The position numbers and the translations under genes are program-made. From CAVXGU01 sp963761615 (GTDB taxonomy: Bacteria > Acidobacteriota > Vicinamibacteria > Vicinamibacterales > CAVVIG01), in the NCBI GenBank assembly GCA_963761615.1, contig CAVXGU010000003.1:124001-188000 (forward strand): a stretch of 64,000 bases of DNA. Direction: 5' to 3'. Numbering within the stretch: the first letter of the stretch is position 1; each line of letters opens with the position of its first letter. The notes beneath the pieces were generated by a model. That model did no database searches, was not told the DNA's origin, and saw only the letters and a program-made list of their open reading frames with translations. Below, in pieces: positions 9,272 to 18,396 of the stretch.

Positions 9272-10269
9272 TTCTTGATGAACGCCAGCGACAACATCCC
9301 CCAGCACCGGCCGAAGGCTTCAGTGAGCGCCGGCAACCCTTGTCCCCCGCGCAGTGAGTCGCCGGCGCGACAACTCGTCAGTAGCAGGGTCGTCGCCCAC
9401 CACCTGACGCGGTCCTTCCTGGCAGGCTCCGGCCAGCGAAGGCGCCAGACGTACCAGCCGTTCTGCACCACCATTGTGCCGTAGCGGAACGCGTCCGGGC
9501 GGGAGCCGCTGTCGTGGTAATGCTCCATCCGGGCGTTCGTGCAGAGGACGAGGCCCGTATCGCGAGTGGCCCTGATACAGAACTCGAGATCTTCGTACAG
9601 TGCGTAGCCTGCCAGATGCTCCGCGAATCGATGACGCTCGAACACGTCGCGGCGCCAGGCCGAGGCGCCGCCCATGACGAACTCGACGTCGTAGTCCTCT
9701 CCGTCCGGAGGCAGGTAGCTGACCGGCCGGCCGTGCCCGCTCGGGGGCATCCACCCCGGAGGGAGCGGGCTGGCCAGCCGAAACATCCGCCGCAGGCGCC
9801 ACCGGTAGTCCTCACGGCGGACCCAGCCGTTCATCCGGAAGAGGTTCATCGCTGCCGTGCCTCCGGCGCCCGCGCTGCGCCAGTCCGGCCCGAGGATGTA
9901 CCCCCCGACGCCGCCGGCGCCGGGATGTCGATCGAAGCAGCGCAGGATCTGCTCGAAGTAATCGCCAGCCGGAACGGTGTCGTCGTCCAGAAACGCGATG
10001 ATGGCTCCACCGGCGCGATCGATCCCGTAGTTGCGCTGGCGTGTGAGGCCCCTGTGTTCAGGGGGAACGCCGACGCATGCCAGACGTCCCACGCCCCATC
10101 CGCTCGCCGCCTCTGCGACGACATCGGCTGTCGTCGAGTCGTCGGAGGCGTCGACGATGAGGACTTCCCCCGGCGGCGCCGTCTGCAGGGACACCGCTTC
10201 CAGGAGACGACGCACCGCGGCCGGCCGGTTCCGCGTGCAGACGACGAGCGAGAGGGCCCGGTTGTTCAC
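9268..10269 (-). CDS. GT2 family glycosyltransferase
   Basis: The 333-residue protein opens with RALSLVVCTRNRPAAVRRLL, the canonical GT-A nucleotide-binding strand. DASDDSTTADVV follows, and then AIIAFLDDDTVPAGDYF with the metal-binding DDD near residue 98. ALYEDLEFCIRATRDTG near residue 245 carries the catalytic acidic residues. The GTG at 10269 overlaps the stop of the upstream GT4 gene as GTGA, so the N-terminal 50 residues of the longer open frame are not translated. It likely transfers an activated sugar to the lipid-linked repeat unit. Confidence 0.9.
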   Translation of the reverse strand: MNNRALSLVVCTRNRPAAVRRLLEAVSLQTAPPGEVLIVDASDDSTTADVVAEAASGWGVGRLACVGVPPEHRGLTRQRNYGIDRAGGAIIAFLDDDTVPAGDYFEQILRCFDRHPGAGGVGGYILGPDWRSAGAGGTAAMNLFRMNGWVRREDYRWRLRRMFRLASPLPPGWMPPSGHGRPVSYLPPDGEDYDVEFVMGGASAWRRDVFERHRFAEHLAGYALYEDLEFCIRATRDTGLVLCTNARMEHYHDSGSRPDAFRYGTMVVQNGWYVWRLRWPEPARKDRVRWWATTLLLTSCRAGDSLRGGQGLPALTEAFGRCWGMLSLAFIKK

Positions 10270-11402
10270 TGCCGGCCGCCCAGAACCTGGTGGTACCACT
10301 CCACCGTTCGCGCGGCGCAGATGTCGTTGGTGAAGTCGGCCTCGACCGCGTCGCGTGCTGCCGCGCCCAGCCTCCGGCGTGCCGCCGGATCGCGCAGGAC
10401 CCTGGCGACAGCCGCGCACAGCAGGTCGACGTTTCCGGCGGGAGCCAGCCAGCCGGTGCGTCCATCCACGACCAGCTCACGGGCCCAGCCGACGTCGTAG
10501 GCGACGATCGGTTTCCCGCACGCCATCGCCTCGAGCCAGGCCACCGGAAGCGCTTCGGCGTACGACGGGAACACGCAGACGGCGGCGCGCCGCACGAGCG
10601 CCTGAATCGAGTCGTGCGGCTGCGCGCCGACGTACTGCACGCGATCCAGCGCCGGGGCCGACAGCTCGCGGAGGCACAGCGCCCACGTGGACGCCGACCC
10701 GGTGGACTTGTCCGGCGCGTCACGACCGACGACCAGCAGGCGCGCGTCCGGCATCTGCGCGACGAGCTTCGAGAAGGCGCGGCAGAGATCGAGCACACCC
10801 TTCTTGCGCACGATCGTGCCGACGTACGCGAGGGAGCGCTCATCGATCTCGGCGTCGACAGCGGCCCGGAACTGCGACACGTCCACGCCGTTGCCCAGCA
10901 CGGCGATCGGACGCTCGATCCCGAAGAGCGCCGCCGTGCGCCCTGCGGCGAACCGGCTCACTGCCGCCACGCCGTCCGCTCCGGTCAGCGCGAGGCGTTC
11001 CGCGAGCCGGACGGACCAGCGGACCGGCTCGTGAAGCACGTCGCCGAAGAAGACGGCCGAGCCGTGACATCGAACGACGACCGGACAGCCGGGGTGGATG
11101 CCCGCGGACGGCCCGCACCAGTCGTGCGCCTCGACGATCTCGAGACCCTCCTCCTTCACCATCCGGCGCATCTCGCGCTGCATCAGGAGCCTGTTCACCA
11201 GCCAGCCTGTCCTGGGCGGACTCCGGTAGTCGTGCACGCGCACCGAGACACCGTCGTCGTCGAAGCGCGCGGGCTCGCCCCAGCCCATCACGGTGACGCG
11301 GTGTCCCCGGTGGACGAGAGCCCGCGCCAGGTTCCTGATGCTGGTCCCGATGCCGCCGGACCGGGCCGGCGGGTATTCGAGCGTTAGGAAGCCGACGCGC
11401 AC
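10266..11402 (-). CDS. Glycosyltransferase family 4 protein
   Basis: The protein has 378 residues. It begins VRVGFLTLEYPPARSGGIGTSIRNLA, the glycine-rich acceptor loop of GT4 enzymes of the glycogen-synthase-like branch. SLAYVGTIVRKKGVLDLCRAF opens the donor domain near residue 195, and ALPVAWLEAMACGKPIVAYDVG holds the donor-site E-x7-E-like motif. The GTG at 11402 lies just before the first strand and overlaps the upstream gene by 19 nt; a frame open to 11447 adds only a basic non-conserved tail. It is part of the capsule operon. Confidence 0.9.
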   Translation of the reverse strand: MRVGFLTLEYPPARSGGIGTSIRNLARALVHRGHRVTVMGWGEPARFDDDGVSVRVHDYRSPPRTGWLVNRLLMQREMRRMVKEEGLEIVEAHDWCGPSAGIHPGCPVVVRCHGSAVFFGDVLHEPVRWSVRLAERLALTGADGVAAVSRFAAGRTAALFGIERPIAVLGNGVDVSQFRAAVDAEIDERSLAYVGTIVRKKGVLDLCRAFSKLVAQMPDARLLVVGRDAPDKSTGSASTWALCLRELSAPALDRVQYVGAQPHDSIQALVRRAAVCVFPSYAEALPVAWLEAMACGKPIVAYDVGWARELVVDGRTGWLAPAGNVDLLCAAVARVLRDPAARRRLGAAARDAVEADFTNDICAARTVEWYHQVLGGRQ

Positions 11403-12899
11403 TCGTGGAGACTGCGCTCGGCGATGGTGCGGAGCGCGTCGTAGCACCGTCGACTGGCCCGGTCGAACGGCGCCTGGACGTGGTGTGCCACCCAGGCGTC
11501 CCGGGCGGCCCGTTTTTCGTCAGGATGGGCCAGGATGTGGCGCACGACGGCCGCCAGGTCCTCCCGCGTGCGAACCCAATGGACAGGCTGGAGTTCGTGC
11601 ACGCTCCTGAAGTGGGGCAGCCGGTAGATCTCGCGCGCCGTCCACTCGGCGCCCGGGCGTACCGGCACGGGCTCGTAGGCGACGAAAGCGGCGGGTCGGC
11701 CGGCGATCGCGAAGTCCATGGCCATGGTCGATCCGAGATTCACGACGAGATCGCAGTGGTGCACGAGGTTGGCGAGGAGGACGGCGTCTTCCGGCCGGGG
11801 TACGACGCCCGTCCAGTCGCTGCCGGTGTCCCGCCAGAGGGGCTCGGAGACGACGATTTCGGGGTGGCGCGCGAGGACGGGCTGGTAGCGGCCCGACGTG
11901 TCCACCGGGCAACGCCGGAAGACGATCTGCGGGCGCTCGTGCAGCGGCATCGTCGCGAGGGCGGTCGCCAGATCGTCCAGATAGACAGGGTCGTGCGGAG
12001 ACGTGGCGGCATCGCAGCCCGAGAAACAGACGACCGGACGCGTCGGATCGAGCGAGAGGCGAGCGAGAAACGACTCCCGCGGCTCGATCGCACCGGCAGT
12101 GAAGTAGGCTTCGAATTGCGGCGTGCCGACCACGTGGACATGCCCGGGATCGAGCTCGGGATAGTATCCCAGCAGCTCCTGCTTCATGGACTCGCTCCAG
12201 ACCAGGAAGCGGTCGGCGGAAACGGCCATGCGTCCCTTCGGCAGGTTGTCCCACGAGTAGATGAACGTCGCCGTCGGGATGCCAAGCCGGCGGGCGGCGA
12301 GCATACCCGGGACGGCGCGGCTCGCCCGCTGGTGGGTGCAGAAGACCACATCCGGCTTCAGCGCGCGCAGCGCGTGTTCGAATGTGTCGAGGTGCCCCGC
12401 GCGGCTGCACACAGCCCCATGCCATCGATCGAGGCTGGCGAGCGCTGACGGCGAGGTGGCCCCGAAGCGGCCGAGCACTCGTGCTCCGGCACCAACTGCC
12501 GCGCTCAGCATGCGAGTCGTCGCGCCGAGCTTGCGCAGGGTCTGTTCGGTGCCCGGCTCGCGCTTCCAGGTACAGTTGGCCGTAGACTTTCGCCTGCCTG
12601 AACATCCGCTCCAGCGGGTACTCGCGGTACGGAGGCAGCGGTTCGAAGCGGGGCGCGTGCTTGTCGTGCGTCGGGGCCGCCTGCACGACGGACTCGGGCA
12701 GGGCGTGCCAGACGGTCAATCGATCCCCGTCGGAGAAGCAGTCGGCGAACCTCGAATACAGGAAGTTGCGCAGCCCCATGCCGTCGGGGACGAGCATTAC
12801 GCAGTGCAGCGGCGAGCCGCCGGGAGCGGGCATCGGGCTCGCGGGCGCCGCCGCGGCGGCGTCGGCCTCAGCTGAGATGGACAACGTCGATGAGGGCAC
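11384..12899 (-). CDS. CDP-glycerol/UDP-sugar transferase-like protein, frame broken once
   Basis: Two overlapping frames read as one 504-residue protein if one base is removed at 12569-12573. The first frame gives LHCVMLVPDGMGLRNFLYSRF and continues to KVYGQLY. The second resumes at WKREPGTEQTLRKLGATTRML and runs to the end through PDVVFCTHQR, IYSWDNLPKGRMAV, HVHVVGTPQFEAY and VVNLGSTMAMDFA. The fold resembles GT-B proteins of the CDP-glycerol glycerophosphotransferase/UDP-GlcNAc epimerase type. The break lies at GTACC, where GTAC would restore the frame. The GTG start at 12899 overlaps the upstream gene by 32 nt; ATG 12833 is an alternative. Confidence 0.75.
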
Positions 12900-13868
12900 G
12901 TACTCGTCTCGACCACGCGGACCGGCTTCGCGACGCGGCTTCGGCCGCCGTCAACAGCCGGTCCAGCGCGCCCTGCGCCGTGGTCACCGCCGCCTCGACC
13001 TGGCGGTGGCGCAACTCCAGAACAGACGTCCGCACGGCGTCCGGCTGTTCATCCCACGATCGCAGCAGCGCCGGCAACGCATCGATCTGCGACTCGTCGA
13101 GGCGCCAGTCGCCGACACCCTGCTCGGCCATGAAGCGCGACAGCTTGGGCTGACTGCCGACCCCGACGGCGGGGCGTCCCGACTGGAGGCCGAAGATCAC
13201 GCCGTGGTACCGCATCGAGACGACCGCGGACGCGTCGACGAGCGGCCGAACGGAGAATTCGTCCCCGATCGCTTCGCCGGGCATCGCCTGCGTCAGGGGA
13301 TCGGTATCGCCGCCCTGCTCGAAATAGAGCGGCCAGGGCCGCGCCGGCCGTCCGAGGTCCGCGAGCACGCGCTGCCACGCCGCGACGTCCAGGCGCGCGT
13401 GCCGGCGGAGGCACACCGCCGCCCCGTTCGACGTCGGCGGGGCCAGAACGGGCAGCGGATACGTCCACGTGAAGTCCGGAGCCACGAAGGCCCTCGGATG
13501 ACCGCCCAACTGCTCGAGAGACCCCCGATCGCGGAACCACGCGAAACAGCAGCCGTCCAGGAACGCACGCATCTCGGCTCGCAGCGGATCCGAGAGCTGC
13601 TCGATGCTGACGCCCAGCAGCGCGACGGGAATGCCTGCGGCCTTCGTCCACGCGGCCATGTCGCGGAACACGCCGCCGCGGTTCATCACAATCCCGCCGC
13701 CCCCAACGATGATGGCATCCCAGGTCTTGAGAAATGGAATCGACGGCCGCCGTCCCGCCGGCAGGAAGGCCAGGGTGTGGCCGTCGAGCCAGCGCGTGAT
13801 GCAGGTACCTGCAGCCGGTCGTCGCCCGCGTTGCGGTGGTGGTACCAGCCGAGAACCGCGATGTTCAT
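12868..13868 (-). CDS. Polysaccharide pyruvyl transferase family protein, frame broken once
   Basis: This is a 332-residue protein if two bases are removed at 13804-13809. The N-terminus MNIAVLGWYHHRNAGDDRLQ is in one frame and CITRWLDGHTLAFLPAGRRP in another. The rest has DAIIVGGGGIVMN (glycine loop), IPVALLGVSIEQL and MRYHGVIFGLQSGRPAVGVG with the H-G pair typical of the CsaB/PS_pyruv_trans family, which adds ketal pyruvate from PEP to sugars. The break falls exactly at a GGTACC that would read through as GTAC with Q-Y-C-I. The start codon follows the upstream stop with no gap. Confidence 0.8.
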
Positions 13869-15242
13869 TCAGGCCCGCGGCAGGTGTCCGGCCGTGATGG
13901 CGCCCGAGGTCAGCGGTTGCGGCGCGCGAGCCGGCGCGACGAACTCGGCGCAGAGCGTCTGCAGATCCTGAACCATCCGGCCTGCCGAGAAGAGGTCCAG
14001 GAAATCCGGCGCCGGCCGGCGCGCGTCCAGCAGCCCGGCTCTCCAGTCCCCGTGAATCCGTCGAAGCGTGTCGGCCACGGCGCCGGTGTCGCCGAACGGG
14101 GTCTCGTACCCCCAGCCGTGGTCCCGGACGAGTTGCGATGTGTTCCCGCCGCCCTCGCAGACGGCCCACACGGGCTTTCGACAGCCGACGTAGCGCGCGA
14201 GCTTGGCCATGAGCAGCGGCGCGTCGGCTTCCGACTCGAGATCGAGTAGCACGTCGGCCTGAGAGCAGGCGGTGGCGATCGCTTCCGCGCCGGGAGCCAC
14301 GCGGATCTCCAGCATCGCGTCCAGGCCTTGCCGCTCCTGCGCCAGGCGCTCGTTCAGCACGGGCACCAGCAGACGGATCCGGATCGCGCGCGCGTCTTGT
14401 GGACAGGACGCGGCGAACCGGTGAAGTCCGTCGAAGAACTCCCGCCGTACCCGATTCCCGCGGAGCGTGCCCGTGAACACGATGTCGAGGCGGCCGGTCT
14501 CTCGGGCCGGACAGGGCGCCACCGTGACGGCACCGTCGGCGGGCGGCACGTGGGGCAGGATGAGGCTCGGCACCGCTCCCATCGCGGGATATCCGTCCAG
14601 CTCGATCCGCCGAAGGCCGGGGCTGGAGAAGGTGAACGCGGAGACCGACGGGATCGCACGCCTCAGGATCGCATCGGCGCGACGGTTGCCGTGCATGTCG
14701 ACCGGGTACTGCCCCGGCCACAGGCTGGCCGGCAACGGGTCGTTGATGTTGACGATCCACGGAAACGTGCGACGGCGGCGGACCGCGCGGACCGCGTCGA
14801 TCGACGCGATCGGCAGCGCCCGCGAATAGACGACGGCGTCCGGGTGGCGGTCGAGTGCCGTCCGAAGGGCCTCCGCCGCACTGGCTCGCCAGGCATACTT
14901 GACGCCTTGACCGGTCGTCCAGTAGGTCAGCCGGTTGATCACGCGGGCAGAAACCGGAATGCGATCGGACCGGAGGGCCATCAGGCACCGCGCCGCGATT
15001 CGGCTGAACGCCGGGGCTGGATCGCCGAGCTCGCCGCACTCGCCCAGCGCGACCGTCGTCACCTGTCCGCGCTCGCCGCCCTCCAGGGTTTCGACCGGCG
15101 CGTTCCCTGCCGTGATCACGGTGACGGGAGACGGCCACCACCGCGCCAGCGCCTCCGCGAAGTGAGCATTCACCTCGGCTTCCGCGCCACCGGGGCCCGG
15201 CGCGACGGCGTACGCCACGACGACCAGCGGTGGAGCGGTCAC
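13869..15242 (-). CDS. Glycosyltransferase, GT4-like
   Basis: The 457-residue protein begins VTAPPLVVVAYAVAPGPGGAEAEVN, an acceptor loop typical of GT4. The middle region contains PWIVNINDPLPASLWPGQYP, found in long GT-B enzymes of this type, and LDIVFTGTLRGNRVRREFF opens the donor domain. The donor motif region is weaker (SEADAPLLMAKLARYVGCRKPVW), so donor chemistry is uncertain. The GTG at 15242 overlaps the upstream stop as GTGA. It belongs to the capsule operon. Confidence 0.82.
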   Translation of the reverse strand: MTAPPLVVVAYAVAPGPGGAEAEVNAHFAEALARWWPSPVTVITAGNAPVETLEGGERGQVTTVALGECGELGDPAPAFSRIAARCLMALRSDRIPVSARVINRLTYWTTGQGVKYAWRASAAEALRTALDRHPDAVVYSRALPIASIDAVRAVRRRRTFPWIVNINDPLPASLWPGQYPVDMHGNRRADAILRRAIPSVSAFTFSSPGLRRIELDGYPAMGAVPSLILPHVPPADGAVTVAPCPARETGRLDIVFTGTLRGNRVRREFFDGLHRFAASCPQDARAIRIRLLVPVLNERLAQERQGLDAMLEIRVAPGAEAIATACSQADVLLDLESEADAPLLMAKLARYVGCRKPVWAVCEGGGNTSQLVRDHGWGYETPFGDTGAVADTLRRIHGDWRAGLLDARRPAPDFLDLFSAGRMVQDLQTLCAEFVAPARAPQPLTSGAITAGHLPRA

Positions 15243-16288
15243 CGGCGGAGCCGCTCCCCGGCTTCCTCGCGGCGCCACTTGTGGCGTGCGCGATCGAGCG
15301 CCGCCGCGAAGGGCGACCGGGTCGGCGTCTTCAGCGGCGCGACGTCCGCACCGACGCGATCCACGTGCAGGAACAGTTCGTCGAGCGACGAGAGGATGGC
15401 ATCGGCCCGGCGATGGAACGCCGCCTCCGAATAGACGCCGCGGAGCCGTTCCACCTCTTCTGGACTCTGCGGCGGCGCGGTCGCGATCGCGCGCAGGATG
15501 CGCGTGACGTCGTACTCGAGCGAGTGAACTTCGAGCTTGAACGCGTTGATGCCAGGATCTAGATAGTCTGACAGCCCGCCGTGCAGATTGCTGAAGACCG
15601 TGCAGCCGCACACCAGGGCTTCGAGGGGTTGGAACCCGAACCCCTCGACCCAGCCGGATCTCCATGGCGCCGACGAGTACAGATACACGCGCGACCGGTT
15701 GTACAGGTCGAACAGATCCTCGCGAGGGATGAAGTCGCGGACGATGTGCACTTGTGCCTGTTCACGCAAGGCGGGGACGAGGCGGTCACGGAGATACGCC
15801 GTGGACTTCCGCTCCACGAAGAGGACGTCGATGTCGCGTGCACGTCCGCGGTTCACGCAATCGGCATCGAGCACCGGTCCGAGTAGAAACAGGGCGTTGT
15901 ATGGTGCCTCGCGCATCCACCAGGCCATGATGAACCGGCTGAGGCAGAGAATCGGTATCGAGACCGGCAGGCGGCTCCCCCAGCCGGTGCTCTGCGCGTA
16001 GTAGACGATGCGCCGCCCGTCGAGCCTGGACAGGAGCTCCTGCACGTGCGGTCCCCACGTGACGACGAAGACGTCCTCGCGCCCGGCGCCCGGCAGCACG
16101 TCGTCCAGGTACGGCACGCCCGGCTCCCGGTCCGCCGACGTGACAATCCCGGTCGGGACGTGCGCGGCGAGCAGTTCGGCGAGCTTGTGGGCGATCAGCA
16201 GCCCGCCGCAGCGCCACTGCGGCGCCGTCAACCCCGGCAGGACGACGTGGACTCGTTCGATCGAGGGGTACCTGCGCACGGAGATCAC
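15239..16288 (-). CDS. Glycosyltransferase, GT4-like
   Basis: The 349-residue protein starts VISVRRYPSIERVHVVLPGL. A GGLLIAHKLAELL helix and later GWVEGFGFQPLEALVCGCTVF follow, matching the donor-binding EAL-x-CGC element of GT4 enzymes, with IDVLFVERKSTAYLRDRL opening the donor domain. The last 60 residues are a basic helical tail. The GTG at 16288 overlaps the stop of the CheR-like gene as GTGA; an apparent single long frame that joins the two proteins arises only because of an inserted base near 16370. Confidence 0.82.
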   Translation of the reverse strand: MISVRRYPSIERVHVVLPGLTAPQWRCGGLLIAHKLAELLAAHVPTGIVTSADREPGVPYLDDVLPGAGREDVFVVTWGPHVQELLSRLDGRRIVYYAQSTGWGSRLPVSIPILCLSRFIMAWWMREAPYNALFLLGPVLDADCVNRGRARDIDVLFVERKSTAYLRDRLVPALREQAQVHIVRDFIPREDLFDLYNRSRVYLYSSAPWRSGWVEGFGFQPLEALVCGCTVFSNLHGGLSDYLDPGINAFKLEVHSLEYDVTRILRAIATAPPQSPEEVERLRGVYSEAAFHRRADAILSSLDELFLHVDRVGADVAPLKTPTRSPFAAALDRARHKWRREEAGERLRR

Positions 16289-17068
16289 GCGGCGGGAGTC
16301 TTGCGGAAGATGGTGCAGTAGCGGACGGGCCCCTCCGGGTGTGCGGCCTGGAAGGGCTCGAGCGCCCAGTACCGGCTGCTTCGCGTTCTCGTAGAAGCGG
16401 CGCTGAACCGTCCATCCTTCGTGGATGGCCTCGACGTCGTCGAGGATCGGCGTGAACCCCTCGCGAAGCACGAGGCCAGGCACCAGGTCGATTGGGCCCC
16501 CGCCGATGGCCAGCAGGCCACCCGGGCGCACGAGCGCGGCGAGATTGGCGATCGCCCTTGCGGAGTCGGCCGGGGAGAGGCTGACCAGCACGTTCTGGCA
16601 CATGACGAGGTGGTACGCCGCCCCGGCCGCCGCCGACCCCGGGTTCAGGACGTCACCGTACGCGTACGTGATGCACGCCCGCCACCGCTCCCGCAGTCGC
16701 CAGCCCGAGCCCGAAGGTTCGAAGTAGTCCGCGTATCGCGCCGGGCCATGGTCCGGCAGGAAGTGCCGCCGCGGATACGTGTAGGTGTCGGCCAGTCTCA
16801 GGTACTCGCCGTTGATGTCGTAGCCGTCGATCCGCAGACCGATCGACGTCCGTGCCGGGTCGGCGGCCACGAGCAGGCTGACCGCCTCGGCCCCGTCGGC
16901 CACTCCGTAGATCGCCACGCGAAGCTGCGGCCGATCGGCGACGAGGCGGATGAGAGCACCCAACTGGGGCGGATTGCGGAACATCCGCGTGATGTCGCTG
17001 CGATCGGGTGCGCCGCCGCCGGTTCGGGGGTCCATCCAGCGCGCGAGGCGATCCATCAGGGTGCTCAC
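16285..17068 (-). CDS. CheR-like SAM methyltransferase, frame broken once
   Basis: The protein is 260 residues after removing one base at 16369-16373. Motif I is IYGVADGAEAVSLLVAAD, the post-I acidic segment is IDGYDINGEYLRLAD, and YHLVMCQNVLVSLSP corresponds to the FCRNVLIYF element of CheR-type enzymes. The C-terminus after the break reads YWALEPFQAAHPEGPVRYC and ends TIFRKTPAA, followed by a stop overlapping the next start (GTGA). No chemotaxis gene is near, and the location within a capsule operon suggests a glycan or lipid substrate. The break is at GGTAC, where GTAC gives QPYWALE. Confidence 0.75.
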
Positions 17069-18396
17069 GAGCCGCCTCGTTCGACGACGGTCGCACCGGC
17101 GGCCAGCGCCTCCGGCGTTCCGGCCCCGGCGCCCGCCTCGAGATCCCACCGATGCTCCACGATCGTGGCGCCGTGCCACCTGGCGGTCGGCGCGACGCCC
17201 GTGCCGTAGCGATCGGAGGCGGTCACGGTCAGCTCGGCAGCCCGCGTCACGAGGTCAGACTGCGCGCCGCGGTAGTCGATCCAGACATCGAGGCTGTAGG
17301 TGTCCTCGGCGAGATCCAGCCGCGGCACGTGGCACGAGAACGTGTCGTGTCCCGTCAGCCGGCCGTTGTGCACCACGGGGCTGAAGCGCGTCGACAGCGT
17401 GAGGATCGGCCGGCCCAGCAGGTCGTTGATGCGCACCTGGAGGCTCAAATCCTCCGCCTCGAGGTCGTGGACGCGGCTCTGGCACGTCAGCACCAGCGTG
17501 ATTGGCTCACCGGAGGCGACGCTCGACGTCAGGCGGCCGTCCTTGTCGTGGCAGCGGAGAGATCGCACGCGGACCAGGCCGTCGCCCTTGCGGTCGTGCC
17601 GCTCGTCCAGGTCGACGGCTGCGCCCTGCTGTGCCGAGTAGAGCCGGATGGCCTCGTGGCTCGGGCCGTCGAAGCGCACGCTGCCGTCCTCGAGGAGGAT
17701 CGAGCGGGGCGCCAGCTGCATCACCGCCGTCAGATCGTGGCTCACGAACAGCACCGTGCGTCCGCTCTGCCCGACTTCCTGCATCTTGCCCAGACACTTC
17801 CGCTGGAACGCGGCGTCACCGACGGCCAGCACCTCGTCCACCATCAGCACCTCCGGCTCGAGATGGGCCGCGACCGCGAAGGCGAGGCGCAGGTGCATGC
17901 CGGTGGAGTAGTGCTTCACGGGCGTGTCGATGAATCGTTCGACTCCCGCGAAGGCCACGATTTCGTCGAACTTGCTGGCGATCTCGGCGCGCTTCATTCC
18001 GAGGATCGCGCCGCTCAGGTACGCGTTCTCACGCCCCGTGAGCTCGGCGTGGAACCCCGAGCCGACCTCAAGCAGCGATCCGACTCGTCCGACGACGTCG
18101 GCGTAGCCCGACGTCGGGTCGGTGATGCGCGACAGCACCTTGAGCAGCGTGCTCTTGCCGGCACCGTTGCGGCCGATCACGCCGACGACCTCCCCGCGCT
18201 CGACATCGAACGAGACGCCCTTGAGCGCCCAGTGCAGCCGGCCCGCCCGGTCGGCGTCCCGCTCCCGGTCCCGCCGCCGGAAGGGAGCCGCGAGCGCGGC
18301 CGCGATGGTGTCGCGTGCGGTCCGGTAGCTCTCGGCGCGCGCGCCGATCCGGTACTGCTTGGAAATTCCGACGCACCTGACGACGACGTCGCTCAT
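17065..18396 (-). CDS. wzt: Polysaccharide ABC transporter ATPase with C-terminal carbohydrate-binding domain (Wzt-like)
   Basis: The 443-residue protein has Walker A GRNGAGKST at residues 75-83, a signature YSTGMHLRLAFAV near residue 175, and Walker B LMVDEVLAVGD. The C-terminal 180 residues form a Wzt_C-like beta-sandwich that in studied systems recognises the modified chain terminus before export. The ATG at 18396 overlaps the AsnB-like stop (ATGA). Its partner permease is encoded at 24745-25611, separated by several genes. Neighbouring methyltransferases could supply the terminal modification that the C-domain reads. Confidence 0.93.
   Translation of the reverse strand: MSDVVVRCVGISKQYRIGARAESYRTARDTIAAALAAPFRRRDRERDADRAGRLHWALKGVSFDVERGEVVGVIGRNGAGKSTLLKVLSRITDPTSGYADVVGRVGSLLEVGSGFHAELTGRENAYLSGAILGMKRAEIASKFDEIVAFAGVERFIDTPVKHYSTGMHLRLAFAVAAHLEPEVLMVDEVLAVGDAAFQRKCLGKMQEVGQSGRTVLFVSHDLTAVMQLAPRSILLEDGSVRFDGPSHEAIRLYSAQQGAAVDLDERHDRKGDGLVRVRSLRCHDKDGRLTSSVASGEPITLVLTCQSRVHDLEAEDLSLQVRINDLLGRPILTLSTRFSPVVHNGRLTGHDTFSCHVPRLDLAEDTYSLDVWIDYRGAQSDLVTRAAELTVTASDRYGTGVAPTARWHGATIVEHRWDLEAGAGAGTPEALAAGATVVERGGS

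Noticed and set aside
15239..17179. Single 646-residue methyltransferase-glycosyltransferase fusion
   Set aside because: The fusion exists only because of the extra base at 16369-16373. Without it the methyltransferase ends normally at 16285 and the glycosyltransferase starts with a GTGA overlap like its neighbours.
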